Both the position numbers and the translations under genes were made by a program. Positions 1 to 8,671 of a stretch of 64,000 bases of DNA are shown here, piece by piece. Origin of the DNA: Caballeronia mineralivorans PML1(12) (GTDB taxonomy: Bacteria; Pseudomonadota; Gammaproteobacteria; Burkholderiales; Burkholderiaceae). Numbering within the stretch: the first letter of the stretch is position 1; each line of letters opens with the position of its first letter. The stretch spans positions 1-64,000 of the forward strand of contig NZ_AEJF01000251.1 of assembly GCF_001028175.1 (NCBI RefSeq). Direction: 5' to 3'. Under the pieces are notes generated by a model, which worked only from the letters and a program-made list of their open reading frames with translations, searched no databases and was not told the origin of the DNA.

Positions 1-1020
1 GCTGCCGCCGCCCGCGCCAATCTCGATCATATGGATCGACTGGATCTTCAGCGGGAAACCGCTGCCCTTTCTGAATCGTTCGTAGCGCGCGACTTCGAGT
101 TCGTTCGCGATCATCGGCTGGCCGTTCGGGATCAGGCACAGCTTCGCGGTCGTGCCACCCATGTCGAACGACAGCACGCTGTGCTCGCCCGCCGTGCGTG
201 CATAGTCGGCCGCCGCGACGGCGCCCGCAGCAGGACCTGATTCGATCAGGCGCACCGGCACGCGTGCGGCAGTCGAACTAGGCACCACACCGCCGCTCGA
301 TGTCATCCACAACAGTTGACCCGTGACACCGCGCTTGGACAGCTCGCGTTCGAGGTGATCCACGTGGCGCACCATCAGCGGTTGCGTATAGGCGTTGGCG
401 ACCGTGGTCGACGCGCGATCGAACTCACGCACCTCGGGGCAGACCGACGACGACAGCGAAACGGAAATGTCACCGGCAACGCTTGCAAACAGCTCACCAA
501 TGCGCTGCTCGTGCTGCGGATACTTGTACGCGTGCAGCAGGCACACCGCGACCGACCGAATCCCGGCCTCGCGCAGATGGGCGGCGATCGCACGCACCTT
601 GTCCTCGTCGAGCGGAGTGATGATTTCGCCATCGGCGGTAATCCGTTCGTGCGCGCCGAAGCAGAGGTTGCGCGGCACCAGCGGCTCGGGGTACTGGATC
701 TTCAGGTCGTACAGGTCGTAGCGGCCTTCGGTGCGAATTCGCAGCATGTCCTGGAAACCGTCGGTGGTAATGAACGCCGTCTCGACGCCTCGACGCTCAA
801 GTACGGCGTTGGTCACTACCGTTGTCGCGCCGAGTATCTGCGGCGCGCTTGCCTGGCCGTTGCCGGCATGCACACGCGCCAGCAATTCGTCGATCCCCTG
901 CAGCACCGCGCGCGCCGGGTCGTCCGGCGTACTAAGGACCTTGTGCAGCAGGATCGTCCCGTCGTCGCTGGCCATTGCGAAGTCGGTGAACGTACCTCCG
1001 GTGTCAAATGCGAGCTTCAT
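1..1020 (-). CDS. Hydantoinase/oxoprolinase family protein, N-terminal part (cut by window edge)
   Basis: Reading from an ATG at 1020 gives 340 codons open to the left edge, so the C-terminal part lies outside the window. The start MKLAFDTGGTFTDFA is the glycine-rich phosphate-binding opening of the HyuA/oxoprolinase ASKHA fold, followed by a TTVVTNAVLERRG stretch; the last visible residues (IEIGAGGGS) match the second conserved loop of the family. Members hydrolyse or carboxylate cyclic amides and ketones with ATP (5-oxoprolinase, N-methylhydantoinase, acetone or acetophenone carboxylase). It starts 70 bp after livF on the same strand, so the Liv-type transporter probably imports its substrate, which cannot be named from sequence. 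Confidence 0.85.
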   Translation of the reverse strand, partial: MKLAFDTGGTFTDFAMASDDGTILLHKVLSTPDDPARAVLQGIDELLARVHAGNGQASAPQILGATTVVTNAVLERRGVETAFITTDGFQDMLRIRTEGRYDLYDLKIQYPEPLVPRNLCFGAHERITADGEIITPLDEDKVRAIAAHLREAGIRSVAVCLLHAYKYPQHEQRIGELFASVAGDISVSLSSSVCPEVREFDRASTTVANAYTQPLMVRHVDHLERELSKRGVTGQLLWMTSSGGVVPSSTAARVPVRLIESGPAAGAVAAADYARTAGEHSVLSFDMGGTTAKLCLIPNGQPMIANELEVARYERFRKGSGFPLKIQSIHMIEIGAGGGS

Positions 1021-1090
1021 AATCTCTGTTTCCTCAATCGTGTCGCCCATGCGGGCCTTGACTACAAAAAGATCTGGATGCGCGTTCGCG

Positions 1091-1873
1091 TCACAACGCA
1101 GGCTTGCCGTTCATCGGTATGTTCCCTGGCGGAGAGACCACCCCCTCGGCATGCGCATGGCCGTGCCCGGTCATGAAAAGGTCGCCCAGCTGGGCCTGGC
1201 TCAGCGCGTCAGACGGGCTGTCCCAGATCACCTTGCCGAGACGCAGTACCACCGCTCGCTCAGCGGTTTCCAACGCCTTTCGCGTGTTCTGCTCCACCAG
1301 CAGAATGGTCCGTCCACCCTTGTGAAGGCGCTTCAGTTCGTTGAAGACGAGCGCAACCGCCTGGGGCGACAACCCGACCGACGGTTCATCTACCAGCAGG
1401 ATCTGAGGCCGGCGCAGCACCGCCATTGCCATTTCAAGCAGTTGCTGTTCGCCGCCGGAGAGGTTGCCGGCGTATTGATCGCGACGCTCGCGCAGCACCG
1501 GAAACAAGTCGTAGACGTATTCGCGCTCGGCACGCGTCTCTGAATCGCGCACCGTGCAGGCGGCCATCTCGAGGTTTTCGTCGACCGACATCAGCGGAAA
1601 GTTGCACCGCCCCTGCGGCACATAAGCGATGCCTTGCGACAGAAACGACTTCGGACGCTTGCCCGCCAGCTCATGATCCTTCCAGCGAATCGAGCCGCCC
1701 TTGTGAGTCGTCATGCCGAACAAGGTCTTCAGCAAGGTCGACTTGCCGGCCCCGTTCGGGCCAAGCAGCGTGACAAACTCGCCGTGCCTGATGCGCAGAT
1801 CCACGCCGTGCAGGATTTCCAGATGGCCGTAGCCTGCACGCAGGCCTTCAATTTCGAGCATCATTGCCGTCAC
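1091..1873 (-). CDS. livF: Branched-chain amino acid-type ABC transporter ATP-binding protein LivF
   Basis: About 260 residues, normal LivF length. Walker A GPNGAGKST is at residues 38-46, the signature LSGGE at about 138-142 and Walker B ILLVDEP at about 158-164, followed by SVGLSP as in LivF. The reading frame opens with a GTG whose last bases overlap the livG stop (GTGA). An ATG at 1864 with GGGAG ahead of it is an equally good start. It energises uptake together with LivG and is the last transporter gene before the hydantoinase-type gene. Confidence 0.92.
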   Translation of the reverse strand: MTAMMLEIEGLRAGYGHLEILHGVDLRIRHGEFVTLLGPNGAGKSTLLKTLFGMTTHKGGSIRWKDHELAGKRPKSFLSQGIAYVPQGRCNFPLMSVDENLEMAACTVRDSETRAEREYVYDLFPVLRERRDQYAGNLSGGEQQLLEMAMAVLRRPQILLVDEPSVGLSPQAVALVFNELKRLHKGGRTILLVEQNTRKALETAERAVVLRLGKVIWDSPSDALSQAQLGDLFMTGHGHAHAEGVVSPPGNIPMNGKPAL

Positions 1874-2646
1874 ACTCCCAGGTAAGCTTCGATGACCTGC
1901 GGGTTGCGCACGATCGACTCCGGCTCGCCTTCCGCGAGCTTCGTGCCTTGGTGCAGCACGATCACGCGGTGCGACAGGTCCATCAGCACATCGGTGTTGT
2001 GTTCTATAACAACGAAGGTCACGCCAAGACGGCGGTTCGCGTCGCGTATGCTCTCGATCACCTTCTCGATCAGCACCGGGTTGATACCCGCAAGCGGTTC
2101 GTCGAGCAGGATCAGTTCCGGCTCGGGCATGAGCATCAGGGCGAACTGCAGCAACTTCTGCTGGCCACCGGACATGTTCCCGGCGGGCAGGTGCGCGACA
2201 CGCTGCAGCCCCGCTATCTCGATCAGCTCGCCCGCCCGCTCACGCAAGCGCCGCACACGGCGCGACGCGCCCGGCCCGATGGAAAAAGTCGACAACAGCC
2301 CGGGAAAACTCGACATCTGTCCCGCGAGCACCAGGTTCTCTTCTGCATTCAGGCTGTGGAACACCACGGTCTTCTGAAAGCTGCGCACGAGGCGCCCTTC
2401 GCGGCTTATACGGTTCATCGACCAGCCCGTGATGTCGTGGCCGTTCAGGACCACCTTGCCGCTGTCGCTGCGCTGCAAGCCTGTGCAGCAGTCGAACAGC
2501 GTCGACTTGCCCGAACCGTTCGGACCGATCAGGCCGCACACTTCGCCGCGCCGGATATTAAAGTCCACGCCCTGCAACGCGGGTACGCCGCCGTAGCGTT
2601 TGCGCAGACCCTCGACACTGAGGATCGTGTCCTGATTAGCGGCCAT
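1870..2646 (-). CDS. livG: Branched-chain amino acid-type ABC transporter ATP-binding protein LivG
   Basis: 258 residues from the ATG at 2646, chosen because GGGAGGA sits just upstream; a longer frame reaching to 2757 has an unlikely Cys/Ala/Arg-rich extension. Walker A GPNGSGKST is at 41-49, and MSGGQQKLL and LILLDEPLAGINP follow. The long insert between Walker A and the signature is typical of LivG compared with LivF. The start overlaps the end of livM by 11 bp and the stop overlaps livF, so translation is probably coupled. Confidence 0.92.
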   Translation of the reverse strand: MAANQDTILSVEGLRKRYGGVPALQGVDFNIRRGEVCGLIGPNGSGKSTLFDCCTGLQRSDSGKVVLNGHDITGWSMNRISREGRLVRSFQKTVVFHSLNAEENLVLAGQMSSFPGLLSTFSIGPGASRRVRRLRERAGELIEIAGLQRVAHLPAGNMSGGQQKLLQFALMLMPEPELILLDEPLAGINPVLIEKVIESIRDANRRLGVTFVVIEHNTDVLMDLSHRVIVLHQGTKLAEGEPESIVRNPQVIEAYLGV

Positions 2647-3664
2647 CGGAAGGTCCTCCCTGTGCGCGAAAGCGAATCCGCGCGATGCGTTCGAGTGCGC
2701 GATCGAGGAGCGGCGCCAGGCCGTGGGGGAAGCAGAACACCAGCAGCAGCAACACAAAGCCGTAGATGATCATGCGCAGCTCGGGCGTGACGCGCAGTGC
2801 TTCCGACAATGCGACGAACAGCAGGCTGCCGATCACCGCGCCGGGCACCCGCCCCACCCCGCCGCCGAGCACGATGACGAGGACCGTGGTGGAGTAATAC
2901 ATCTGGAAGACCAGCGGACTCACCACCGTCATGTAATGTGCGTACAAGCTTCCGCCGACGCCGGCAAACAGCGCGCTCAGCATGAAGACCGCCAGCTTGT
3001 ACGCCCAGGTCGGCACGCCGAGGGACTCCGCCAGCACCTCGTTGTCGCGGATCGCGACCATGCAGCGACCGGCGGGCGACTTGACCAGTGCATAGAATCC
3101 GAGCGTGGCAACGATCGCGACGACCAGCGCGAGATAGTAGTAGTCGGGAATCGTGCTGATGGTGAGCACGGCGTTGCCGATCTGGAACTTCGGTTGCGGC
3201 ACGCCGGAGAGTCCCATATCACCGCGCGTCATGCCGATCCAGTTCTTCGCCACGGTTTGCGCGATGACCACGAAGCCCAGTGTGCACATCACGAACGAAT
3301 AGGTCCGCAGGCGCAGCGCCGGAATGCCGAGCGGCAGCGCAATCGCGGCGGCAATCACGCCGCTCGCCACCAGGTTGAACGCAAACGACGTGCCGAAGTG
3401 CAGTGACAGCAGTGCGGAGACATACGCGCCGACGCCGAAGAAAACGCCCTGTGCGAGCGACAGCATTCCCGTGTACCCGAGTATCAGGTTCAGTCCATGC
3501 GCCGGCAGCAGGAAAATCATCGCGATGATCAGCGCGTGCAGGTAGTAGCCGCCGAGCACGAGCGGAGCCAGCCCCAGGGCGACGACAACTGCCCCAGCGC
3601 CGGTCCAGCGCAGGGCTGGCAGATGGCGTGCAACAGGCGTCAATGTATCGAGAGTGGTAGACAT
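2636..3664 (-). CDS. livM: Branched-chain amino acid-type ABC transporter permease LivM
   Basis: 342 residues from the ATG at 3664 (MSTTLDTLTPV); a longer frame to 3724 is not needed. Eight or more hydrophobic segments are present. The GLNLILGYTGMLSLAQG stretch near the N-terminus and the GVGRVPGAVIGS loop near the C-terminus are hallmarks of LivM permeases. It forms the membrane channel with LivH and sits between livH (100 bp upstream) and livG (overlapping). Confidence 0.92.
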   Translation of the reverse strand: MSTTLDTLTPVARHLPALRWTGAGAVVVALGLAPLVLGGYYLHALIIAMIFLLPAHGLNLILGYTGMLSLAQGVFFGVGAYVSALLSLHFGTSFAFNLVASGVIAAAIALPLGIPALRLRTYSFVMCTLGFVVIAQTVAKNWIGMTRGDMGLSGVPQPKFQIGNAVLTISTIPDYYYLALVVAIVATLGFYALVKSPAGRCMVAIRDNEVLAESLGVPTWAYKLAVFMLSALFAGVGGSLYAHYMTVVSPLVFQMYYSTTVLVIVLGGGVGRVPGAVIGSLLFVALSEALRVTPELRMIIYGFVLLLLVFCFPHGLAPLLDRALERIARIRFRAQGGPSDGR

Positions 3665-3764
3665 GATTAGCGATCCATTAGATGAACCCGGACGTGCTGG
3701 CATCCGGTTGTGGCATCGTGCCAATGAGCAGACCGGAAGAGGAAGCAGAAGGAGCGGACCATGA

Positions 3765-4637
3765 TCAGAAGCGCGCCTTCGGACTGAAGAGACCCGTGGG
3801 CCGGCACATCAGCATCAGCAGGAGCGCGATGAAACCGACGCTGTCGCGGTATTGCAGGCCAATCGAACCGGCGACCAGGCTTTCGGCGACACCGAGCATC
3901 CAGCCGGCGAACAGCGTGCCGCGCACATTGCCCATCCCGCCCATCACGATCACGGCAAAGGTCTTCAACGTGATCGACTCGCCCATGCCTCCGTACAAGC
4001 TGACGTTGATCGGTCCGGTCAACGCACCTGACAATGCTGCGAGCGCCGTACCGAGCACGAAGGTGCGTCGCACGACCTTCTCAACGTCGATACCGATGAT
4101 CTGGCAGCACTCGGGGTTCTGCGACACCGCCCGGATCGACTTGCCCATGTGCGTGCTGCGGACCATCCATTCGAGCCCACCGAACATCACCAGCGCCGCG
4201 CCGACCAGCACGATGCGTTGCTGCGCCATGCCGATGCCAAGAAACTCGACCGGGTCGAGCCAGCCGCCTGGAAACATCTTGTAGCCGCCACCGAACGCGA
4301 GAATCACGGCGTTCTGCAGGATCAGCGAGATGCCGAGCGTAGCCAGCACGCCCGACTGGAACGGCGCGTTGACCAGGCGCTGCATCACCAGGCGCCCGAT
4401 CAGCGCGGCGATCGCGGCGCTGATGGCAACCGAGAGTACGATCGCCGTGCCATAGTCGATGCCGAGCTTCGAGATCACATACCAGGCCGCGAAGGTGCCC
4501 ACCATGTAGTACTCGCCGTGCGCAAAATTGATCGCCCGCAGCACACCGAAGATCATCGTCATCCCCGCGGCAATCAGGGCGTAGACGGAACCGGCGACGA
4601 TCCCGTTGACGATTTGTTCCACTATGAAAAGGCCCAT
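3765..4637 (-). CDS. livH: Branched-chain amino acid-type ABC transporter permease LivH
   Basis: 290 residues, typical for LivH. The N-terminal GSVYALIAAGMTMIFGV and INFAHGEYYMVG motifs and the GGMGNVRGTLFAGW loop near the C-terminus identify the family. It lies only 23 bp downstream of the first binding-protein gene and is followed by livM, so all are read as one operon. Confidence 0.93.
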   Translation of the reverse strand: MGLFIVEQIVNGIVAGSVYALIAAGMTMIFGVLRAINFAHGEYYMVGTFAAWYVISKLGIDYGTAIVLSVAISAAIAALIGRLVMQRLVNAPFQSGVLATLGISLILQNAVILAFGGGYKMFPGGWLDPVEFLGIGMAQQRIVLVGAALVMFGGLEWMVRSTHMGKSIRAVSQNPECCQIIGIDVEKVVRRTFVLGTALAALSGALTGPINVSLYGGMGESITLKTFAVIVMGGMGNVRGTLFAGWMLGVAESLVAGSIGLQYRDSVGFIALLLMLMCRPTGLFSPKARF

Positions 4638-4660
4638 GGCCGAGTACTCCAGAAAGGGGT

Positions 4661-5854
4661 TCAGTGCGCCGAATAGTCGACACGGGAGGACAGCACGCCC
4701 TTGTTCACCGCCTTGCCGCCCACCACCTCGAGCAGCACGATCGGCACGACCGCCTGCTGGTGATCGTCGAACGTGACGGGACCCATCACGCTGTCGTAGC
4801 GGATCTTGGCGAGCGCGGCCCGCACATCCGCCGTCTTCGCGCTGCCGGCATTGCTGATTGCATCGGCGAGCAGATGCACGCTCTCCCAGTGCGTGTAGGC
4901 GTGGACATTGGGTAAGTCGCCATAGGCCTTTTTATAATCGTCGACGAACTTGAGACTTCGCGGGTCCGACCACGATGGCAACCACGCCACCGTCTCTATC
5001 GCGCCATTCATGACGTCCGGCGCGGCGGCGATCGTGCTGGGGTTGGTGAACTCGGCGTTGCCAACGAGCTCGATCTTGCCGCCGAGCGCCATCTCATGCA
5101 TCTGCCTCGCGACGATGGGCGTGGTGTCAGCCAGGCCATACATGAGGATCGCCTGCGCGCCGGAATACTTGATCTTGCTCAAGACCGGACGGAAGTCCGT
5201 CTCCGTCTCCTTGTAATAGTCCTCGCTGACGATCTGCGCCTTGTAGCGCTGCAGATACTTTTTTGTGAACGTAATCGCGCCACGGCCGAAATCGGTATCG
5301 ACAGAGAGCACGGCGAATTTCGTATAGCCTTTCTTGGCCGCATACTCTAGCGCTGCCGCGGCCCGGGACTCGTCGGTAGGATAGTTGCGAAACGTCCACT
5401 TGTAACCGCCCACTCCGGCCCGGTACGTAATTTCCGGATTCGACGACGCCGCGTTCAGCAAAAGCACGCCCGCCTGCTCGACAACGGGCTGCATTGCCAG
5501 CGTGACGGAGCTGCACACGTCGCCGATGATGATCGACACGTTGTCGAAGCGGATCATCCGCTGCGTGGCGGACACACCCTCGGCCGGCACACATTGACTA
5601 TCGCCCTGCACCAGATCCAGCTTCTTTCCGAGCACGCCTCCCGCGGCATTGACCTCGTTCACCGCCAGCGCGGCCCCCTTCAGCGCGTATGCGCCATAAC
5701 GGGAATTAGCCCCGCTCTGCGGGCTCACGACACCAATCTTGATCATATTGCCGTCCTGCGCGGAAACGCTCGCAGTAAAGGACAGGCCCGTCACGCTCAG
5801 CACCGCGACACACGCCATATTGCGCAGCCTGCGCGCTACCGGTTTACATCTCAT
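4661..5854 (-). CDS. Leu/Ile/Val-type ABC transporter substrate-binding protein (copy 1)
   Basis: 397 residues from the ATG at 5854, which has GGAGA seven bases upstream; a longer frame to 5944 lacks a ribosome site. A signal peptide ends near SVSAQDG. The mature part starts IKIGVVSPQSGANSRYG, the type I periplasmic-binding fold of the LivJ/amide-binding (Peripla_BP_6) group. It is the first gene of the livHMGF operon. A closely similar paralogue (6183-7391) lies just upstream; nearly every motif is shared, for example YYKETETDFRPVL and FDDHQQAV. The ligand is unknown; the hydantoinase-type gene downstream suggests a cyclic amide or amino-acid derivative. Confidence 0.9.
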   Translation of the reverse strand: MRCKPVARRLRNMACVAVLSVTGLSFTASVSAQDGNMIKIGVVSPQSGANSRYGAYALKGAALAVNEVNAAGGVLGKKLDLVQGDSQCVPAEGVSATQRMIRFDNVSIIIGDVCSSVTLAMQPVVEQAGVLLLNAASSNPEITYRAGVGGYKWTFRNYPTDESRAAAALEYAAKKGYTKFAVLSVDTDFGRGAITFTKKYLQRYKAQIVSEDYYKETETDFRPVLSKIKYSGAQAILMYGLADTTPIVARQMHEMALGGKIELVGNAEFTNPSTIAAAPDVMNGAIETVAWLPSWSDPRSLKFVDDYKKAYGDLPNVHAYTHWESVHLLADAISNAGSAKTADVRAALAKIRYDSVMGPVTFDDHQQAVVPIVLLEVVGGKAVNKGVLSSRVDYSAH

Positions 5855-6182
5855 AGGGATTCTCCGTGGGGCATGAGTTCGTGTTGAAATCAAAGGTACA
5901 TAGGTCAAAAAGCACGGACCAATATGTAATGGTGCTTCCGCCATAAAGGTTCGTGATGGGGCGTGTGGGGGCGTGTATGCCGCGCCGCAACAGCGACGTT
6001 GACCGTGAAAGCAAGGGAACTGGGCAATAAACCGGACACGCGCGAAATCGGAGCAGGGAAAGACGGTGGGGAAAGAGGACTAGAAAAGACAGCGGGAAAA
6101 GCACGAAGAGCCGCTAGAGCGTACGGCGCGAGGCGACCACTGGCCGCCCCGTGCGGGGTGCTGCACAAGAACGGCGCGCAGC
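5855..6182 (-). promoter_or_regulatory. Intergenic leader between the two binding-protein genes, with a purine-rich tract
   Basis: No gene is seen in these 328 bases. They must carry the leader of the liv operon's first gene and the end of the upstream paralogue's transcript. Roughly 6040-6115 is strikingly purine-rich on the + strand (GGGAAAGACGGTGGGGAAAG and similar), hence pyrimidine-rich in any transcript reading leftward. No convincing -35/-10 pair or terminator hairpin could be fixed by eye. Confidence 0.3.
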
Positions 6183-7391
6183 CTAACGATGGGGATAATC
6201 GACCTTCGAGTACATCGCGCCCTTGATCATGGGTTTGCCGTCGACGTCCTCGACGAGCACCATCGGCAAAACGGCCTGCTGGTGATCGTCGAATGTGACC
6301 GTCCCCATCACGCTCTCATATCGGATCTGCGTCAGCGCGCGACGGATCTTGTCATTGTCGACGCTTCCCGCTTCCTGGGCAGCTCGTGCAAGAAGATGAA
6401 GCGATTCCCAGGGCGAATAGGCCTGGACGCTTGGGACCTCGCCGGCATAAGCCTTCTTGTAATCATCGACGAATTGGCGGCTACGCGGGTTCTGCCATTC
6501 GGGCAACCACGCGGCTACCTCGACTGCACCGTTCATCACACGCGGCGCAGCGGCAATCGTCGCAGCGGTAGTGAACTCCCCATTGCCCACCAGCCCGACC
6601 TTGCCGCCCAGACCCATCTCGAACATCTGCCGCGCGATGATCGGCGTTGTATCCGCCTGCCCGTACATGATGACGGCCTGCGCACCGGAGTATTTGATCT
6701 TGGTGAGCACGGGCCGAAAATCAGTTTCCGTTTCCTTGTAATAGTCTTCGCTGAGAATCTGCGCGGGATATCGGGGCAGATACTTTTTGGTGAATGCGAT
6801 GGCCCCCCGGCCATAGTCGGAGTCGACCGACAGTACGGCAAATTTCGTATAGTGTTTTTTCTCTACCGCGTACTGCAGCGCGATAGCCGCACGAAGCTCA
6901 TCGGTCGGATAGTTCCGGAATGTCCACTTGAAACCGCCTACACCGGCCCTGTACGTGATTTCCGGATTAGACGACGCGGCATTCATCAGAAGAACATGCG
7001 CCGCTTCCACAACCGGCTGCATGGCGAGCGTGACCGAACTGCACACGTCGCCGATGATCATCGATACGTGATCGAATCTGATCAACCTCTGCGCGGCCGA
7101 CACGCCTTCAGAAGGCGCACACTGGCTGTCGCCGCTCACCAGCTCGATTTTCCGTCCAAGTATGCCGCCCCCTGCATTGATCTCGTCCGCAGCCAGCCGG
7201 GCGCCCTTCCAGGCGAACGCGCCATACCTGGAATTGGCGCCGCTCTGGGGACTGACGATACCGACCTTGATCGTCCCGCTTTCCCGCTGACCGTCTTGTG
7301 CAACAGCATTCGACGAGGCGATGAGACCCCAGGTCGCGATAGTCGCGAGAGCAGCCGCGGCGGGTAGTCTGGCACGAGGTCGTTGTATCAC
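6183..7391 (-). CDS. Leu/Ile/Val-type ABC transporter substrate-binding protein (copy 2)
   Basis: 402 residues if translation starts at the GTG at 7391. This start is preferred because GGAGAATC immediately precedes it, exactly as in front of the paralogue at 5854, and because a normal signal peptide (ending SNAVAQDG) then follows; an ATG at 7454 would put about 20 extra residues in front. The fold and motifs are those of copy 1. It looks like a tandem duplication in which the second binding protein may widen the substrate range of the same LivHM permease. Confidence 0.88.
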   Translation of the reverse strand: MIQRPRARLPAAAALATIATWGLIASSNAVAQDGQRESGTIKVGIVSPQSGANSRYGAFAWKGARLAADEINAGGGILGRKIELVSGDSQCAPSEGVSAAQRLIRFDHVSMIIGDVCSSVTLAMQPVVEAAHVLLMNAASSNPEITYRAGVGGFKWTFRNYPTDELRAAIALQYAVEKKHYTKFAVLSVDSDYGRGAIAFTKKYLPRYPAQILSEDYYKETETDFRPVLTKIKYSGAQAVIMYGQADTTPIIARQMFEMGLGGKVGLVGNGEFTTAATIAAAPRVMNGAVEVAAWLPEWQNPRSRQFVDDYKKAYAGEVPSVQAYSPWESLHLLARAAQEAGSVDNDKIRRALTQIRYESVMGTVTFDDHQQAVLPMVLVEDVDGKPMIKGAMYSKVDYPHR

Positions 7392-7892
7392 CGATTCTCC
7401 ATTGAGTGGTTTGCCTTCGGTAGTCAAAATACCGACGTCAAAAAACCGCCGCAAATAAGAGATCGCGATCAGGCTATCGTGTTTCGTGATACCGAAGAAG
7501 CCGGTTGATCAAAGCAGCGCTGTCTTTCAATCTAAAGGTCCAGCACCAGTTGCCGCCTCAGCGCTAGCGATACGCACGCGGTCAAATATTCCCAGCTCTG
7601 CTTATCACCGAGAATGCAATCATAGTGTTCTACTTAACCCGATAGATACCACACCTTGCGTGTGCATCACAATCCGGCCCGCCAGGAGGTTTCGATCGCT
7701 ACGCCGGCTTCCTCGAGAGCATCGGCAATGTTCTGGCTGCTCACCACTCGTACGGGTGGCATAGTTCCGACAGGTTAAAGCGGTGTCACGTTGTTGAAGA
7801 TCGTGCGAGCGAAATCGTTAAATAGGCATTCCTAAATTATATAGAAAAGCGGTCTAGCATTGGATTTCCGGTCACGGTTTCCCACGCCGGTT
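7392..7892. other. Intergenic region without a convincing gene
   Basis: About 500 bases between the second binding-protein gene and the end of the broken carotenoid gene. It should contain the promoter of the former. A 31-codon minus-strand frame at 7667-7762 (MPPVRVVSSQNIADALEEAG...) reads like a protein fragment but has no ribosome site, so no gene is called. Confidence 0.3.
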
Positions 7893-8671
7893 CTAATGCC
7901 AGATGGCGCCCGCATGATCGGTCACCGTCGCAGCCTGCCTGTCGGGCAGCAGGCTGAGGATCGGCGCCGCGATGATCGACGTGTAGGTGAAGGGCGGTTT
8001 GATCCAGTAGCCGGCGATAATCCAGGCGCGGGCCGTCCAGACGCCGCGCATAGAGCGCGAAGATCTGGTAGAACACATAGACAGTCAGATACCAGCCGAG
8101 AAAATTGACGAACCGCACGCCGAAATAGCTGCCTCCGTCACGCCAAATCCAGTTACCTGGTGATCGTCGACATCATCGGATCGATGCTCAGATCCCAGCT
8201 CACCATGATGAAGCTTGCAATGACCGGCGTCTGGACCACCAGCGCGCCGCGTAGCCTGCCGGAGCCGTCGCCTAGAATCGCCCGCGCGAGCGTCCACTAC
8301 AGGTATCCCACGCCGAAATATGCAAGGCCAATCAGCAGCGGCACCAGGAGCAGCTTCGGGCCCATCGTGTCGGTGTAGTGATATGAGCCGAACGGAAAGC
8401 CAGTGAGGATGCTCAGATTCTCAAACGCGTTGCTGATACCCAGGCAGATCACGATGAACAACAGGATGCCGCGCCAGCCGTAGGTCGACGCGCCGTGCAG
8501 CAAGCCGAACAGGAGCAGCGACAGCGCGAACATCGCGCCTCCGACCGCCTGGGGCAGGTGCAACAGCACGGATGCGACGTGGGAGCACACGCTGGCGACC
8601 GCCAGAACCCAGAGCGCGGGCGAGATCCACTGGGCGTCGAGCGCACGCCGTGTGGTTTGCGAGGCACTCAT
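7893..8671 (-). pseudogene. Carotenoid biosynthesis (CruF-like, DUF422) membrane protein, broken
   Basis: The start (MSASQTTRRALDAQWISP) overlaps the stop of the upstream oxidoreductase as ATGA, so the gene was translationally coupled. The first 124 codons read well (STYGWRGILLFIVI, FPFGSYHYTDTMG) and end at an in-frame TAG at 8297-8299 inside GYL*WTLARAILGDG. The same frame continues as VVQTPVIASFIMVSWDLSID. A single extra A near 8153 (TAAC for TAC) then shifts to the frame reading WIWRDGGSYFGV and FVNFLGWYLTVYVFYQ. A second shift near 8015 leads to YWIKPPFTYTSIIAAP and a stop at 7893. One nonsense codon and two frameshifts make this a decayed gene unless the sequence has errors. Confidence 0.85.

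Noticed and set aside
316..1176. 286-codon + strand frame
   Set aside because: Runs antisense to the clear HyuA frame, Arg/His-rich, no family resemblance.
2723..3406. 227-codon + strand frame
   Set aside because: Antisense shadow of livM with typical shadow composition.
6189..7367. 392-codon + strand frame
   Set aside because: Long because of GC bias; exactly antisense to the second binding-protein gene.
7667..7762. 31-codon frame resembling a protein fragment
   Set aside because: No ribosome site and no partner sequence nearby to support a gene or remnant.
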